Shown here: in pieces, positions 6,113-14,914 of the stretch
Numbering within the stretch: position 1 is the stretch's first letter
Layout of the letters: each line of letters starts with the position of its first letter
From: SSC4 sp964443225
Lineage (GTDB): Bacteria > Chloroflexota > Anaerolineae > SSC4 > Amarolineaceae
Length of the DNA stretch: 64,000 nt
Reading direction: 5' to 3'
Assembly: GCA_964443225.1 (NCBI GenBank)
Contig: CAYUCC010000017.1
Location: 14,988-78,987 of the forward strand
The notes under the pieces: model-generated
Database searches by the model: none
What the model saw: the letters and a program-made list of their open reading frames with translations, nothing else
What the model was told of the DNA's origin: nothing
Program-made: the position numbers and the translations under genes

Positions 6113-8742
6113 CCACTGGGGTTCCACGCCGTCCATCCCTGACCGCGCGCATACCCGCCATTGGCGCCAGCGGTTGGCTGCTCATCCTGCTCGTGCTCCT
6201 CTACGCCGCGGGCTTCTCGATCCTCTCGATCCGCCCGCACACGGCGCAGCGTACGAACATGGCCGACCTGGGCCAGATCGACCTGGCGATCTGGAATACG
6301 AGCCAGGGCCGCTTCGTGCAGGAGGTCAAGGGGGAGGCGGTCAGCACCAGGCTGACCGATCACGTCGAGCCAATCTTCCTGGCGGTGGGTCTGGTCTTTC
6401 GATTATGGGACGACGTGCGCGCCCTGTTGATCTTGCAGACGCTGGCCCTGGCCCTGGGCGCGTTTCCCGTTTACTGGCTGGCGCGCGACCTGATAGGCAG
6501 CGTAGCGCAGGTGACGTCGCGTGCGGCGGGTGCGTTCGGGCTGCTCTTTGCCTTCACCTACCTGATGTTCCCCGCCCTGCAGGCCGCCAACCTGACCGAG
6601 TTCCACGCCATTCCGTTGGCCGTGCCATTCGTCATGTTTGCTTTCTGGTTCCTGCACAAGCGCAAGTGGGTCGGTTTTGTGGCGGCCAACCTGCTGCTGC
6701 TGTCGGTGAAAGAAGAAGCGGCGCTGCTGGCCTTCATGCTGGGTACGGCCGCCGTGTGGATCGTGGCGCGTGATGCGGTGCGGGCCGCGCCGCGGGGGAC
6801 ACGGCTGCGGGCGCTGGCGCGCAGCCTGCTGCATCCACCGGCCGGTCCGCTGGTGATGGGGCTGAGTCTGGCCTGGTTCTTCACCGCCACCTTCGTCATC
6901 ATCCCCCACTACGCCAGCCAGGCCTACGGTATCGAGCAGTCGGTCTACTTCGACCGCTTCGGTCCCCTGGGTGACAGCCCGTTGGCCATCGTACGCAGCT
7001 TCTTCACCCGGCCCGATCTGGTGTGGCAGATCGTCCGTGAGGCGCCGCGTGTGCACTACCTGCTCGGTCTGCTGGCATCGGCCGGCTTTTTGAGCCTGTT
7101 GGGACCCGAGATTCTGCTGCTGGGGGCGCCGCTGCTGCTGGTCAACCTCTTCAGCGCCTACCCCGCGCAGTACAGCGGCGAGTTTCACTATTCGGCGCCG
7201 CTGGTGCCCTATTTCGTGGTGGCGGCGATCGTGGGGACGCGGCGCATCGTGGCCATCAGCGCACGCTTGGCCGCACGCGGCGGTGGTCTCGGTGTGCACC
7301 GCACTCTCTGGCTGTTAGCATCCTGGCTGCTGGCCTGGATGTTGATCTACCAGATCATCGCCGGCTGGACACCCATCGGGCGCGAGTTCCGTTGGGACAC
7401 GGTGACCCCACACCACCGCCTGCTCGACCGTTTTGCCGCTCAGGTGCCCGCCGGGGAACCGGGCAGCGTGACCACCGCACTCTACCCGCACTTCAGCCAC
7501 CGTGAAAAGCTGACAAAGTTTCCACTGCTGGGGGACGCAACCTGGGTCCTGGTCGACGTCACCGGCACGACCGACAGCCATCCGGCAGTGGTGCAGGAAA
7601 AGGTGCTCGATCTGCTGCAAGGCGGCTGGCGTGTGATGGATGCCGCCGACGGCTACGTGCTGCTGCGCCAGGGCGGAGATCGAGCAGAATCACCGTGTGA
7701 TCGCACCGCCGGGGCCGCCGCCTATGCCGCATGCCACCTACCCGACGCCTTCTTCGACTTCGCTCGTGCTGACCGCTCCGGTCTCCTGCCGGAACGGCCG
7801 GCGCGTGTTCTGCTGCCAGGTTCGCCGGCGCTGCCTTTGCCGGCCCCCTCGATCACCAGCAGCCTGGTCTATTCCTCGTCGTTGGCGCTGCGCGGCTTCG
7901 ATGTGATCGACGATGGAAAATGGGGTTTGACGCGCTGGCGGGGATATTGGCAGGCCGATCAAACGCTGCCTTCAGACCTGCAGGTGCGCCAGTTTATGGT
8001 CACACCGGAGGGCACCGTGGCCGACGATCCGTCGCAGCGACCGCCGGTGGCGCTGTTGTGGTATCCGCCCGCCCGTTGGACACCTGGGGAGACCATCCTC
8101 GTCGAGACGCTGCCCTGGTACCTGCCCGACCAATGGGCGCCTGCGGCCGGCGTTTTCCGGGGCGTCGACTGGAACGATCCACGCGGGCGCTGGACGGTTA
8201 CTGGCGATGCGCCGCTTTTTGATGCCAGTACGTGGGCGCAGCTGCCCGCGTGGCAGCGCGAAGGGCGCACCCTGCGTCCGCTGGAACCGCCCAAGGCAGG
8301 CAGGACGGCTGCGCCGCTGGCTCAGTGGGGCACACCGGAAGGCGGCACGTGGGGCAGCCTGCTCGACGCCGCACTGCCGGCGACACCGTTGGCTGCCGGC
8401 CAGCCTGTGACGGTGACTTTGACCTGGGAACTGGCGCAGCCCGCAGCGCACGACGATGCCGTATTTGTGCACCTGCGTGATGCCGCGGGCAACACTGTGG
8501 CGCAGGCCGATGGACAGCCAACCTGGTTCGGTGTCCGGCCTTTCACCACATGGCCGGCGGGTGTGCCGGGTGCCGACGTGCGGGTGATCGAACCGGCTGC
8601 GCTGCGGCCCGGCGAAACGTACACGCTGGTGGTGGGGTTATACGATCCTGTCACCGGTCAGCGCCTGGACGTGATTGGCCAGGATGGGGCTGTCGTGGGC
8701 AACGAGGTTACGGTGGCTACGCGGGTCATCGAAGGAGACTGA
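6109..8742 (+). CDS. Large DUF2079-type membrane protein
   Basis: An 877-aa protein. The first 470 or so residues carry about ten hydrophobic segments with the DUF2079 features DLGQIDLAIWNTSQGRF and LTDHVEPIFLAVG near residue 85 and NLLLLSVKEEAALL near residue 200. These proteins resemble lipid-sugar-dependent GT-C membrane glycosyltransferases. The last 330 or so residues are soluble and probably extracytoplasmic, with a beta-rich region (PVTVTLTWELAQPA) like those of other Chloroflexi surface glycosyltransferases. The GTG start overlaps the previous stop. Substrate unknown. Confidence 0.8.
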   Translation: MTTGVPRRPSLTARIPAIGASGWLLILLVLLYAAGFSILSIRPHTAQRTNMADLGQIDLAIWNTSQGRFVQEVKGEAVSTRLTDHVEPIFLAVGLVFRLWDDVRALLILQTLALALGAFPVYWLARDLIGSVAQVTSRAAGAFGLLFAFTYLMFPALQAANLTEFHAIPLAVPFVMFAFWFLHKRKWVGFVAANLLLLSVKEEAALLAFMLGTAAVWIVARDAVRAAPRGTRLRALARSLLHPPAGPLVMGLSLAWFFTATFVIIPHYASQAYGIEQSVYFDRFGPLGDSPLAIVRSFFTRPDLVWQIVREAPRVHYLLGLLASAGFLSLLGPEILLLGAPLLLVNLFSAYPAQYSGEFHYSAPLVPYFVVAAIVGTRRIVAISARLAARGGGLGVHRTLWLLASWLLAWMLIYQIIAGWTPIGREFRWDTVTPHHRLLDRFAAQVPAGEPGSVTTALYPHFSHREKLTKFPLLGDATWVLVDVTGTTDSHPAVVQEKVLDLLQGGWRVMDAADGYVLLRQGGDRAESPCDRTAGAAAYAACHLPDAFFDFARADRSGLLPERPARVLLPGSPALPLPAPSITSSLVYSSSLALRGFDVIDDGKWGLTRWRGYWQADQTLPSDLQVRQFMVTPEGTVADDPSQRPPVALLWYPPARWTPGETILVETLPWYLPDQWAPAAGVFRGVDWNDPRGRWTVTGDAPLFDASTWAQLPAWQREGRTLRPLEPPKAGRTAAPLAQWGTPEGGTWGSLLDAALPATPLAAGQPVTVTLTWELAQPAAHDDAVFVHLRDAAGNTVAQADGQPTWFGVRPFTTWPAGVPGADVRVIEPAALRPGETYTLVVGLYDPVTGQRLDVIGQDGAVVGNEVTVATRVIEGD

Positions 8743-8745
8743 GGC

Positions 8746-9741
8746 ATGGCCGACTACCTGGATGTCTATCGTAATACGCGCGTGCTGATTACCGGCGGTT
8801 TGGGGTTCATCGGCTCGAACCTGGCCATACGCCTGGTCGAGCTGGGCGCGCAGGTGTTGATCGTCGATTCGCTGCTGCCCGACTACGGCGGCAACGGCTT
8901 CAACGTCGATCCGGTGCGTGACGCCGTGCGCGTCAACATCGCCGACGTGCGCGACCCACACGCGATGAACGCGCTGGTGCCGGGTCAGGACTTTCTCTTC
9001 AACCTGGCGGGCCAGGTCAGCCACCTCGATTCGATGACCGATCCCTTCACCGATCTGGACATCAATACGCGCAGCCAGCTGAGCATTCTGGAGGCCTGCC
9101 GTTATCACAACCCAGACATCAAAATTGTGTATGCGGGCACGCGCCAGCAGTACGGCAAACCGGATTATCTGCCGCTCGACGAGCGTCACCTCCAGCACCC
9201 CACCGACGTCAACGGTGTAAACAAACTGGCGGGCGAGTGGTACCACATCATCTATCACCAGGTCTACGGTCTGCGTGCGACCTCGCTGCGTCTGACGAAC
9301 ACCTATGGCCCGCGCCAGTTGATGCGTCACAACCGCCAGGGATTCATTGCCTGGTTCGTGCGCCTGGCCATGGACGGGCAGGAGATCGCGGTCTACGGCG
9401 ATGGACGTCAACGCCGCGACCTGACCTACGTCGATGATGTGGTGGATGCATTCTTACGTGCCGGGGCCAGTGATGCGGCCAACGGCCAGGTGTTCAACCT
9501 GGGCGGTGCGACACCGGTTGAACTGGGCGAGCTGGCCCATCTCCTGGTCGATCTCACCGGCCGCGGCAGCGTCCGGGTGATACCCTGGCCCGCCGATCGC
9601 GCCAAAATCGACATTGGCGATGTCTACTCCAGTTATGCGCGTATCGAGGCCGTGCTCGCCTGGCGCCCAACCGTCGAGCTGCGTGACGGTCTTACGCGCA
9701 TGATTGCGTATTACGCAGACCACCGCGCTCACTACTGGTAA
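8746..9741 (+). CDS. SDR-family NAD-dependent epimerase/dehydratase, catalytic Tyr replaced
   Basis: A 331-aa extended short-chain dehydrogenase acting on a nucleotide sugar. It has the Rossmann motif VLITGGLGFIGSNLA, LFNLAGQVSH near residue 80, VYAGTRQQYG near 125 and the C-terminal RRDLTYVDDVVDAF typical of sugar epimerases. The active-site motif, normally YxxxK, reads NGVNK in TDVNGVNKLAGEW, so Lys is present but the Tyr position is Asn. Some nucleotide-sugar SDRs carry this form, and its chemistry is unclear to me. It lies 3 bp after the DUF2079 gene and just before a sugar aminotransferase. Confidence 0.88.
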   Translation: MADYLDVYRNTRVLITGGLGFIGSNLAIRLVELGAQVLIVDSLLPDYGGNGFNVDPVRDAVRVNIADVRDPHAMNALVPGQDFLFNLAGQVSHLDSMTDPFTDLDINTRSQLSILEACRYHNPDIKIVYAGTRQQYGKPDYLPLDERHLQHPTDVNGVNKLAGEWYHIIYHQVYGLRATSLRLTNTYGPRQLMRHNRQGFIAWFVRLAMDGQEIAVYGDGRQRRDLTYVDDVVDAFLRAGASDAANGQVFNLGGATPVELGELAHLLVDLTGRGSVRVIPWPADRAKIDIGDVYSSYARIEAVLAWRPTVELRDGLTRMIAYYADHRAHYW

Positions 9742-9758
9742 TATCAACGGTGACAACG

Positions 9759-10868
9759 ATGAGTGTGCCATTCAACGACCTGGCTGCGCAGCATGCAGCC
9801 ATCGCCGACGAGTTGGAAGCGGCGGCCCAACGGGTGCTGCGCAGCGGCTGGTATATCCTGGGTCCCGAGGTCGAAGCATTCGAGGCCGAATTTGCCGCCT
9901 GGCTGGGTTTGCCGGATGGTCAACACGCCGTCGGTGTGAACTCCGGTACCGATGCCCTGCACCTGGCGCTGCGTGCGTGCGAAATTGGGCCGGGTGACGA
10001 GGTCATCACCGTCAGTCACACGGCGGTGGCCACCGCAGCGGCTGTTGCGCTGACGGGTGCGCGGCCCGTGTTTGTCGACATCGACCCCGTCACGTTCACC
10101 CTCGATCCCGCCCGGCTGACGAATGCCGTGACCCCGCGCACACGGGCCATCATTCCGGTGCACCTCTACGGGCAGCCTGCCGATCTGCAGCCGATCCTGA
10201 CGATTGCAGAGTCTGCGCAGCTGAAGGTGATCGAGGACTGTGCCCAGGCACACGGTGCGACTTATCACGGCCGGCCGGTGGGCACGTGGGGTGACCTCGC
10301 CTGTTTCAGTTTCTATCCGACCAAAAACCTGGGTGCCGCGGGTGATGGCGGGATGGTGGTCAGCGGTGATGCCAACCTCGCCCAGCGGATACGCCTGCTG
10401 CGCGAGTACGGTTGGGCACCAGGCGCACGCTACGTCAGCCAGGTGGACGGTCTCAACAGTCGCCTGGATGAGCTGCAGGCGGCTCTCCTGCGAGTCAAGC
10501 TGCGTCACCTGGACGATTGGAATATGCGGCGGCAGGCATTGGCGGCGCGTTACGGCGAACTGTTGGCCGGTGCGGATCTCCGGGTGCCCGTGGTGCGGCC
10601 CGGCGGCACGCACGTTTATCACCTCTACGTCGTACGTCACCCGCGTCGCGACGCCCTGCGTCGATCGCTGCAAACGCAGGGCATCGTTACGCTGATCCAC
10701 TACCCGCTGCCCATCCATCAGCAGCCGGCCTACCGGCATCTGACCCCGCCCGGTGGTTTGCCTGTGACAGAGTCGATTGCCCAAGAGATCGTATCGCTGC
10801 CCTTATACCCCGAAATGCCCGACACTCACGTGTCGATCGTGGCGGCGGCGGTACGGGCGTTGGCGTGA
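9759..10868 (+). CDS. DegT/DnrJ/EryC1/StrS sugar aminotransferase
   Basis: A 369-aa PLP enzyme that aminates keto-sugar nucleotides. Visible features are GVNSGTDALHLALRA near residue 65, VIEDCAQAHGA near 155 and the PLP-lysine segment CFSFYPTKNLGAAGDGGMVV near 185. The C-terminus ends with LPLYPEMPD, typical of the family. The ATG at 9759 is preferred over an in-frame GTG at 9750, because the protein then begins MSVPFNDL as is usual. It closes the glycan block and probably uses the product of the preceding SDR enzyme. Confidence 0.93.
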   Translation: MSVPFNDLAAQHAAIADELEAAAQRVLRSGWYILGPEVEAFEAEFAAWLGLPDGQHAVGVNSGTDALHLALRACEIGPGDEVITVSHTAVATAAAVALTGARPVFVDIDPVTFTLDPARLTNAVTPRTRAIIPVHLYGQPADLQPILTIAESAQLKVIEDCAQAHGATYHGRPVGTWGDLACFSFYPTKNLGAAGDGGMVVSGDANLAQRIRLLREYGWAPGARYVSQVDGLNSRLDELQAALLRVKLRHLDDWNMRRQALAARYGELLAGADLRVPVVRPGGTHVYHLYVVRHPRRDALRRSLQTQGIVTLIHYPLPIHQQPAYRHLTPPGGLPVTESIAQEIVSLPLYPEMPDTHVSIVAAAVRALA

Positions 10869-10891
10869 CGCCAGATTGCCACCGGCTGCGC

Positions 10892-12184
10892 TCAACCCCC
10901 GGAGACCGTGCCATTGCGGTTGAGCCACGGCAGCCAGTAATAGTACGTTTCTGGTGTCGGCGTGAGCGTCGGCGTGGCGGTGGGTGTTTCTGTGGGTGTT
11001 GGCGTGGCAGTGGGTGTTTCCGTGGGCGTCGGCGTCTCGGTTGGTGTGGACGTTTCCGTCGGCGTGGCGGTGGGGGTCGCGGTGTCAGTTGGCGTCGGCG
11101 TCACCGTGGTCGTACCGGTGGGCCGGTAGGTCGACGTGGCTGTGGGCGTATTACCCACCGGTCCACCGTAAGTGAGAATCTTGCCATCGTGGGTAACAGC
11201 CCAGACGTGTCCGGAATCGACCGCATCCACCTCCCAGATAAGGGTGGCCGACGGGCTCGTGACCCGCGTCCAGCTGGCGCCCCCGTTGACCGTGCGGTAG
11301 ATACGACCAGAACGGTCGTTGACACTGCCTACGGCCCACCCTTCCGTGGCATTGAGCATGTCGATGTCATAGAACGTTGTGTCGGAAGCGTTTGTTGGCT
11401 GAACCGTCCAGGACTGCCCCCCGTTCGCGGTACGCACGATGAATCCCCCCGCCCCGGCAACCCAGCCTGTACTGGCGTTCAAAAAACTGAGCCCCAGCAG
11501 ATCACCGGCGGGTGCGAACACACGATCCCACGTCACGCCCTGGTTGTACGAGAAGGCGAAGGTGGAGCCGTTGCCGGCACCATAACAGGTGGTGCCAAAA
11601 CAGGCCCATTCCCAAATGACGACGTTCCCCGCCGGCTGGAATTGGCTCCAATTGAAGCCTGTATTGGTCGAGCGAAAGGACTTGCCGTCGGTGCCGCCGG
11701 CCAGCAGAATGTTGGGTGTGACCCAGATCACCGAATAGAGATAGCCGGTGTACCCGGCCGGCATGCCCCGAATACGCCAGGTCTGGCCGCCGTCGGTGGT
11801 GTAAGAGGACTGGCCCAGGTGACCAACGCTCATACACTCCAGCTCCGAACGGCAGGCGATACTGCCCTGCCACCCGCTCATGTTGGCGGGCAGGGGAAGC
11901 TCCAGCCAGTCCACACCGCCGTTGGTCGTTTTGACAATGTACGGATTGCCCGAAGCGCCCCAATCGGGCCCCCCCACGGCATATCCAACCTGGGTACTGA
12001 GCATCGTAAGGCTGCGCAGCGTAATACCGGCCGGCGCCTGATATTGCACTATCCAGTCCGTGTTGGGTGCTGCCGGCCAATCCGTCCGCGACGCCGCCGC
12101 TGGATTGAAGACCAACCCGCTGAGGCCTACCAGCAGACCAACCAGCAGGGCGAGGATGACGATGGCATGAAATCGAAGGTGCAT
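10892..12184 (-). CDS. Secreted Ycf48-like beta-propeller protein with Thr/Pro tail and LPWLNR C-terminus
   Basis: A 430-aa exported protein. A hydrophobic signal sequence (IVILALLVGLLVGLSGLVF) is followed by repeated sialidase/BNR-type blades such as VVKTTNGGVDW-like, TTDGGQTWRI, RTANGGQSWTV and RTVNGGASWTRV, as in Ycf48 photosystem-assembly-like propellers. Residues about 350-410 are a PTPTET/PTATPT low-complexity stalk. The protein ends YYYWLPWLNRNGTVSGG, close to the LPWLTR end of the protein at 39494. The ATG at 12184 is preferred because it has AAAGGAG upstream; longer starts lack a signal peptide. Function unknown, probably cell-surface. Confidence 0.8.
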   Translation of the reverse strand: MHLRFHAIVILALLVGLLVGLSGLVFNPAAASRTDWPAAPNTDWIVQYQAPAGITLRSLTMLSTQVGYAVGGPDWGASGNPYIVKTTNGGVDWLELPLPANMSGWQGSIACRSELECMSVGHLGQSSYTTDGGQTWRIRGMPAGYTGYLYSVIWVTPNILLAGGTDGKSFRSTNTGFNWSQFQPAGNVVIWEWACFGTTCYGAGNGSTFAFSYNQGVTWDRVFAPAGDLLGLSFLNASTGWVAGAGGFIVRTANGGQSWTVQPTNASDTTFYDIDMLNATEGWAVGSVNDRSGRIYRTVNGGASWTRVTSPSATLIWEVDAVDSGHVWAVTHDGKILTYGGPVGNTPTATSTYRPTGTTTVTPTPTDTATPTATPTETSTPTETPTPTETPTATPTPTETPTATPTLTPTPETYYYWLPWLNRNGTVSGG

Positions 12185-12449
12185 GGTGGCTCCTTTGCTA
12201 TGGTGAAGCGCCGCCTTCAGCGGCATGACGGGTCAAGGGGTGAACGTACACGGCTCTGGCACTTGCACGAACGAACGCCCGGGGGAATGGCCGGGGCCAC
12301 AACGGGGAACGTTAACCCGAGAACATTAATGGAAGATGAACAGGATGCCCGCCGCAGATGACAATTTCTTCAGGTTGGTGTGCAAATAACGAAATGGGCG
12401 CCGGACCGAGGTCCTGGCGCCCATTCCTTCACCCTGCGCTCAACCGACT
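12185..12449. other. Intergenic stretch between two minus-strand genes
   Basis: The only feature seen is the phasin terminator hairpin at 12394-12424. The rest shows no gene or clear promoter. Confidence 0.5.
12394..12424 (-). terminator. Rho-independent terminator of the phasin gene
   Basis: ATGGGCGCC-GGAC and GTCC-(T)-GGCGCCCAT form a 13-bp stem with one bulged base and a CGAG loop. On the minus strand it is followed by a T-rich stretch (TTCGTTATTTG), 26 bp past the phasin stop. Confidence 0.8.
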
Positions 12450-12896
12450 CTATTGGTTGGCCTTGACCAGATCATCCACTTTTTGGGAAAGCGATGCAAT
12501 CTTTTTGCTGAGCTCTTCAATGTCGTGCTTGTTTGGAACGTTCAACCGCGTCAGAATCCGCTCGATCTGTTCTTCGACCACACCTGACGCCGATTCCACG
12601 CTCTTTTCGACGCGTTTTTCAGCCCCGTCACGCCGGGAAACGACGTCGTTCATCAACTTACGGGCATCTTTTTCAGCCAGCTCACCTCGATCCACCAGAC
12701 GATTCAGAAAGTCCTGAATCTCCTCAGTGGTCAGGGCCGCGGCGCCAACACCTGCCAACAACACACGGCGCACCATGGTCAGCAGCGATGCACCTTTTTC
12801 TTTGCTTGCACTCGTCACATCACTGACAACGTCGGTCACGGCGGGAATTGCCGCTGCCACCTGGTTGTTCGTCTGATTTGTCGTCTTTTTTGCCAT
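12450..12896 (-). CDS. Phasin-like granule-associated protein
   Basis: A 148-aa helical protein resembling the poly(hydroxyalkanoate) granule-associated PhaF/PhaI family. It has a short polar N-terminus, an amphipathic segment ASLLTMVRRVLLAGVGAAAL that could bind a granule or membrane surface, and a coiled-coil C-terminus with IEELSKKIASLSQKVDDLVK. The gene diverges from an acyl-CoA ligase and has its own consensus promoter and a terminator, which suggests high expression. No PHA synthase is in the window, so a lipid-droplet or other surface-binding role is possible. A wax ester synthase does occur at 42658. Confidence 0.65.
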   Translation of the reverse strand: MAKKTTNQTNNQVAAAIPAVTDVVSDVTSASKEKGASLLTMVRRVLLAGVGAAALTTEEIQDFLNRLVDRGELAEKDARKLMNDVVSRRDGAEKRVEKSVESASGVVEEQIERILTRLNVPNKHDIEELSKKIASLSQKVDDLVKANQ

Positions 12897-12978
12897 GATC
12901 GTTCTGTCCTCTCGATCGGGCCCGTCTGGCCGCGTGATTGGCCGGCGGCGCCACTGGAATCACCATCTGTAATTGCGC

Positions 12979-12996
12979 ACGCATAACGCGTTGCGT
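12979..12996. promoter_or_regulatory. Palindrome downstream of the phasin promoter
   Basis: ACGCATAACGCGTTGCGT has the perfect core AACGCGTT. It lies between the phasin -10 box and start codon. Its right part, ACGCGTTGCGTCAT, matches the left arm of the large dyad at 13051 (ACGCGCTGCGTCAT) in 13 of 14 bases, so one regulator could bind both. Confidence 0.5.
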
Positions 12997-13005
12997 CATG
13001 GTCGG

Positions 13006-13034
13006 ATTATAGCACGCCGCGAAAGCCTTGTCAA
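13006..13034 (-). promoter_or_regulatory. Sigma-70 promoter for the phasin gene
   Basis: On the minus strand it reads TTGACA (13034-13029), a 17-bp spacer and TATAAT (13011-13006), a perfect consensus about 110 bp upstream of the phasin ATG. Confidence 0.85.
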
Positions 13035-13050
13035 GTAGTTTTTCGTAAGA

Positions 13051-13087
13051 TCACGCGCTGCGTCATCTAATTGACGCCAGCGCGTGA
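13051..13087. promoter_or_regulatory. Large dyad operator over the acyl-CoA ligase -35 box
   Basis: TCACGCGCTG (13051-13060) pairs perfectly with CAGCGCGTGA (13078-13087), and the inner CGTCA/TGACG continues the symmetry with a one-base offset. The -35 box TTGACG lies inside the right arm, so a bound protein would block RNA polymerase. The regulator is not encoded nearby. Confidence 0.65.
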
Positions 13088-13100
13088 CGTGTTTTATAAT
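13071..13100 (+). promoter_or_regulatory. Sigma-70 promoter for the acyl-CoA ligase gene
   Basis: TTGACG (13071-13076), an 18-bp spacer and TATAAT (13095-13100), about 50 bp before the chosen ATG. Confidence 0.8.
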
Positions 13101-13152
13101 AGAAACATTCACAGTGGCACACGATCATATTGCAGCATGGAGGCAGATTGTT

Positions 13153-14901
13153 ATGACGTACCTGGAGAAGCCCTGGCAGGCCCACTACGAGGCTGGTATT
13201 CCGCACAACATTTCTTATCCTTCGTATCCGCTTCACCAGATGCTCGTCAACTCGGCGGCAGCGTATGGTAACCGGCCGGCGGTCAAGATGGTTTTGCGAT
13301 ATCTACCCGCTGGCATCACGATTGGGGCGGAGCTGTCCTATCAGCAGCTCGACGATGCCGTCAATCGATTTGCATCGGCCCTCCACGATTTGGGTGTTCG
13401 TAAGGGGGACCGCGTGGCCGTCTGGTTACCCAATCTGCCACAGTTGGTGATCGCCTTCTTCGGTGCCATGAAGTTGGGTGCCATCGTTGTGAACAACAAC
13501 CCCCAATACACCGGGCGCGAGATCAAGCACCAGCTGGCCGACTCCGGAGCAGAAACGATCGTGCTGCTGAGCTCATTTTACAGCCGGCTGAAAGAGGTCC
13601 AGCAGGCCACGGCGGTCAAACACGTGGTGGTGACCGACGTCAGTGACCTGATAGGGCTTCCTTTTAAGGTTCTGGTCGATCGCCAACTGACCAAGGGCGG
13701 CCTCAAGGTCGATATTCCCTACCAGCGTGGTGTCTACGGGTTCAAACAGCTTCTGGCGCACCCGCCGCACGTCCCCCTCGTCGAGGTTGCGCCGGGGGAT
13801 CCGGCGCTGTTCCAGTACACCGGTGGCACCACGGGCGTCCCGAAGGCAGCCATGCTGACGCACCACAACATGGTGGCCAATATCGTGCAAATCAGCCATT
13901 GGCTGCCTAACCTCGAGGTGGGCCGCGAGGTGATGATGGGAGCGATCCCGTTCTTCCATGTGTACGGCATGACCGTCTCGATGTGCCTGGCTATCTACGC
14001 CAGCGGTAAACTGGTAATTGTGCCTGATCCGCGCCACCTCCCGCACGTGATGGAGGTCATCCAGCGCGAAAAAGCAACGGTTTTCCCGGGCGTGCCGGCG
14101 ATGTACATTGGTATCATCAATCACCCCGACGTTCGCCACTACGACCTGCACAGCGTCAAAGCGTGTATTTCGGGTGCTGCGCCGCTGCCGATGGATGTGC
14201 AGGAGAAATTTGGAGAAATCACCGGTGGGCGCCTGGTGGAGGGTTATGGTCTGACCGAAGCGGCGCCGGTTACCCACTGCAATCCGGTGTACGGATTGCG
14301 CAAATCGGGCAGCATTGGTATTCCTTTGCCCGATGTGGAGGCGCGCATCGTTTCGCTGGAGCCCGATACCAACGGTCAGGTCGAAGACCTGCCCCTGGGC
14401 GAAGCCGGCGAACTGATCCTGCGTGGGCCACAGGTCATGGCAGGTTATTACAAACAGCCCGAAGAAACGGCGCGCACCCGTGATGCCGAGGGATGGCTGT
14501 ACACCGGCGATATCGCACGCATGGACGAGGATGGCTACTTTTACATTGTCGACCGCAAAAAAGACCTGATCATCGCCAGCGGCTACAACATCGTGCCACG
14601 TGAAGTGGAAGAAGTCCTGTTCATGCATCCCAAGGTGATGGAAGCGGTTGTGGCCGGCATTCCCGATGCCCGGCGCGGCGAGACCGTCAAGGCCTACGTG
14701 GTGCTCAAGCCCGGTGAAGTCGCAACCGCCGAAGAGCTCATCACGTTCTGCCGCCAGAACCTGGCCGCGTACAAGGTCCCGACAGCTGTGGAATTCCGCA
14801 GTGAGCTGCCGAAAACCATGGTAGGCAAGTTCCTGCGCCGTGTGCTGCGTGACGAGGAACTCCAGAAAACGGCGGAGACTGCCAGCCCGGCGGAGGCGTG
14901 A
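13153..14901 (+). CDS. Long-chain fatty-acid-CoA ligase
   Basis: A 582-aa adenylate-forming enzyme that activates fatty acids with ATP and CoA. The P-loop-like motif YTGGTTGVPKAAMLTH is near residue 225, YGLTEAAPVTHCNP near 375, the hinge TGDIARMDEDGYFYIVDRKK near 470 and the adenylation lysine in PKTMVGKFLRR near the C-terminus. The ATG at 13153 is preferred because GGAGG (13139-13143) sits 9 bp upstream. The longer in-frame start at 13084 would lie upstream of the -10 box. It is divergent from the phasin gene, linking fatty-acid activation to storage-granule biology. Confidence 0.93.
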   Translation: MTYLEKPWQAHYEAGIPHNISYPSYPLHQMLVNSAAAYGNRPAVKMVLRYLPAGITIGAELSYQQLDDAVNRFASALHDLGVRKGDRVAVWLPNLPQLVIAFFGAMKLGAIVVNNNPQYTGREIKHQLADSGAETIVLLSSFYSRLKEVQQATAVKHVVVTDVSDLIGLPFKVLVDRQLTKGGLKVDIPYQRGVYGFKQLLAHPPHVPLVEVAPGDPALFQYTGGTTGVPKAAMLTHHNMVANIVQISHWLPNLEVGREVMMGAIPFFHVYGMTVSMCLAIYASGKLVIVPDPRHLPHVMEVIQREKATVFPGVPAMYIGIINHPDVRHYDLHSVKACISGAAPLPMDVQEKFGEITGGRLVEGYGLTEAAPVTHCNPVYGLRKSGSIGIPLPDVEARIVSLEPDTNGQVEDLPLGEAGELILRGPQVMAGYYKQPEETARTRDAEGWLYTGDIARMDEDGYFYIVDRKKDLIIASGYNIVPREVEEVLFMHPKVMEAVVAGIPDARRGETVKAYVVLKPGEVATAEELITFCRQNLAAYKVPTAVEFRSELPKTMVGKFLRRVLRDEELQKTAETASPAEA

Positions 14902-14914
14902 ACGTATCACCCGT

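Noticed and set aside
10960..11110. Repeated GGCGTGGCGGTGGGTGTT-type sequence as a CRISPR or minisatellite locus
   Set aside because: It is the coding sequence of the Thr/Pro-rich stalk of the propeller protein, in frame and bounded by its C-terminal motif.
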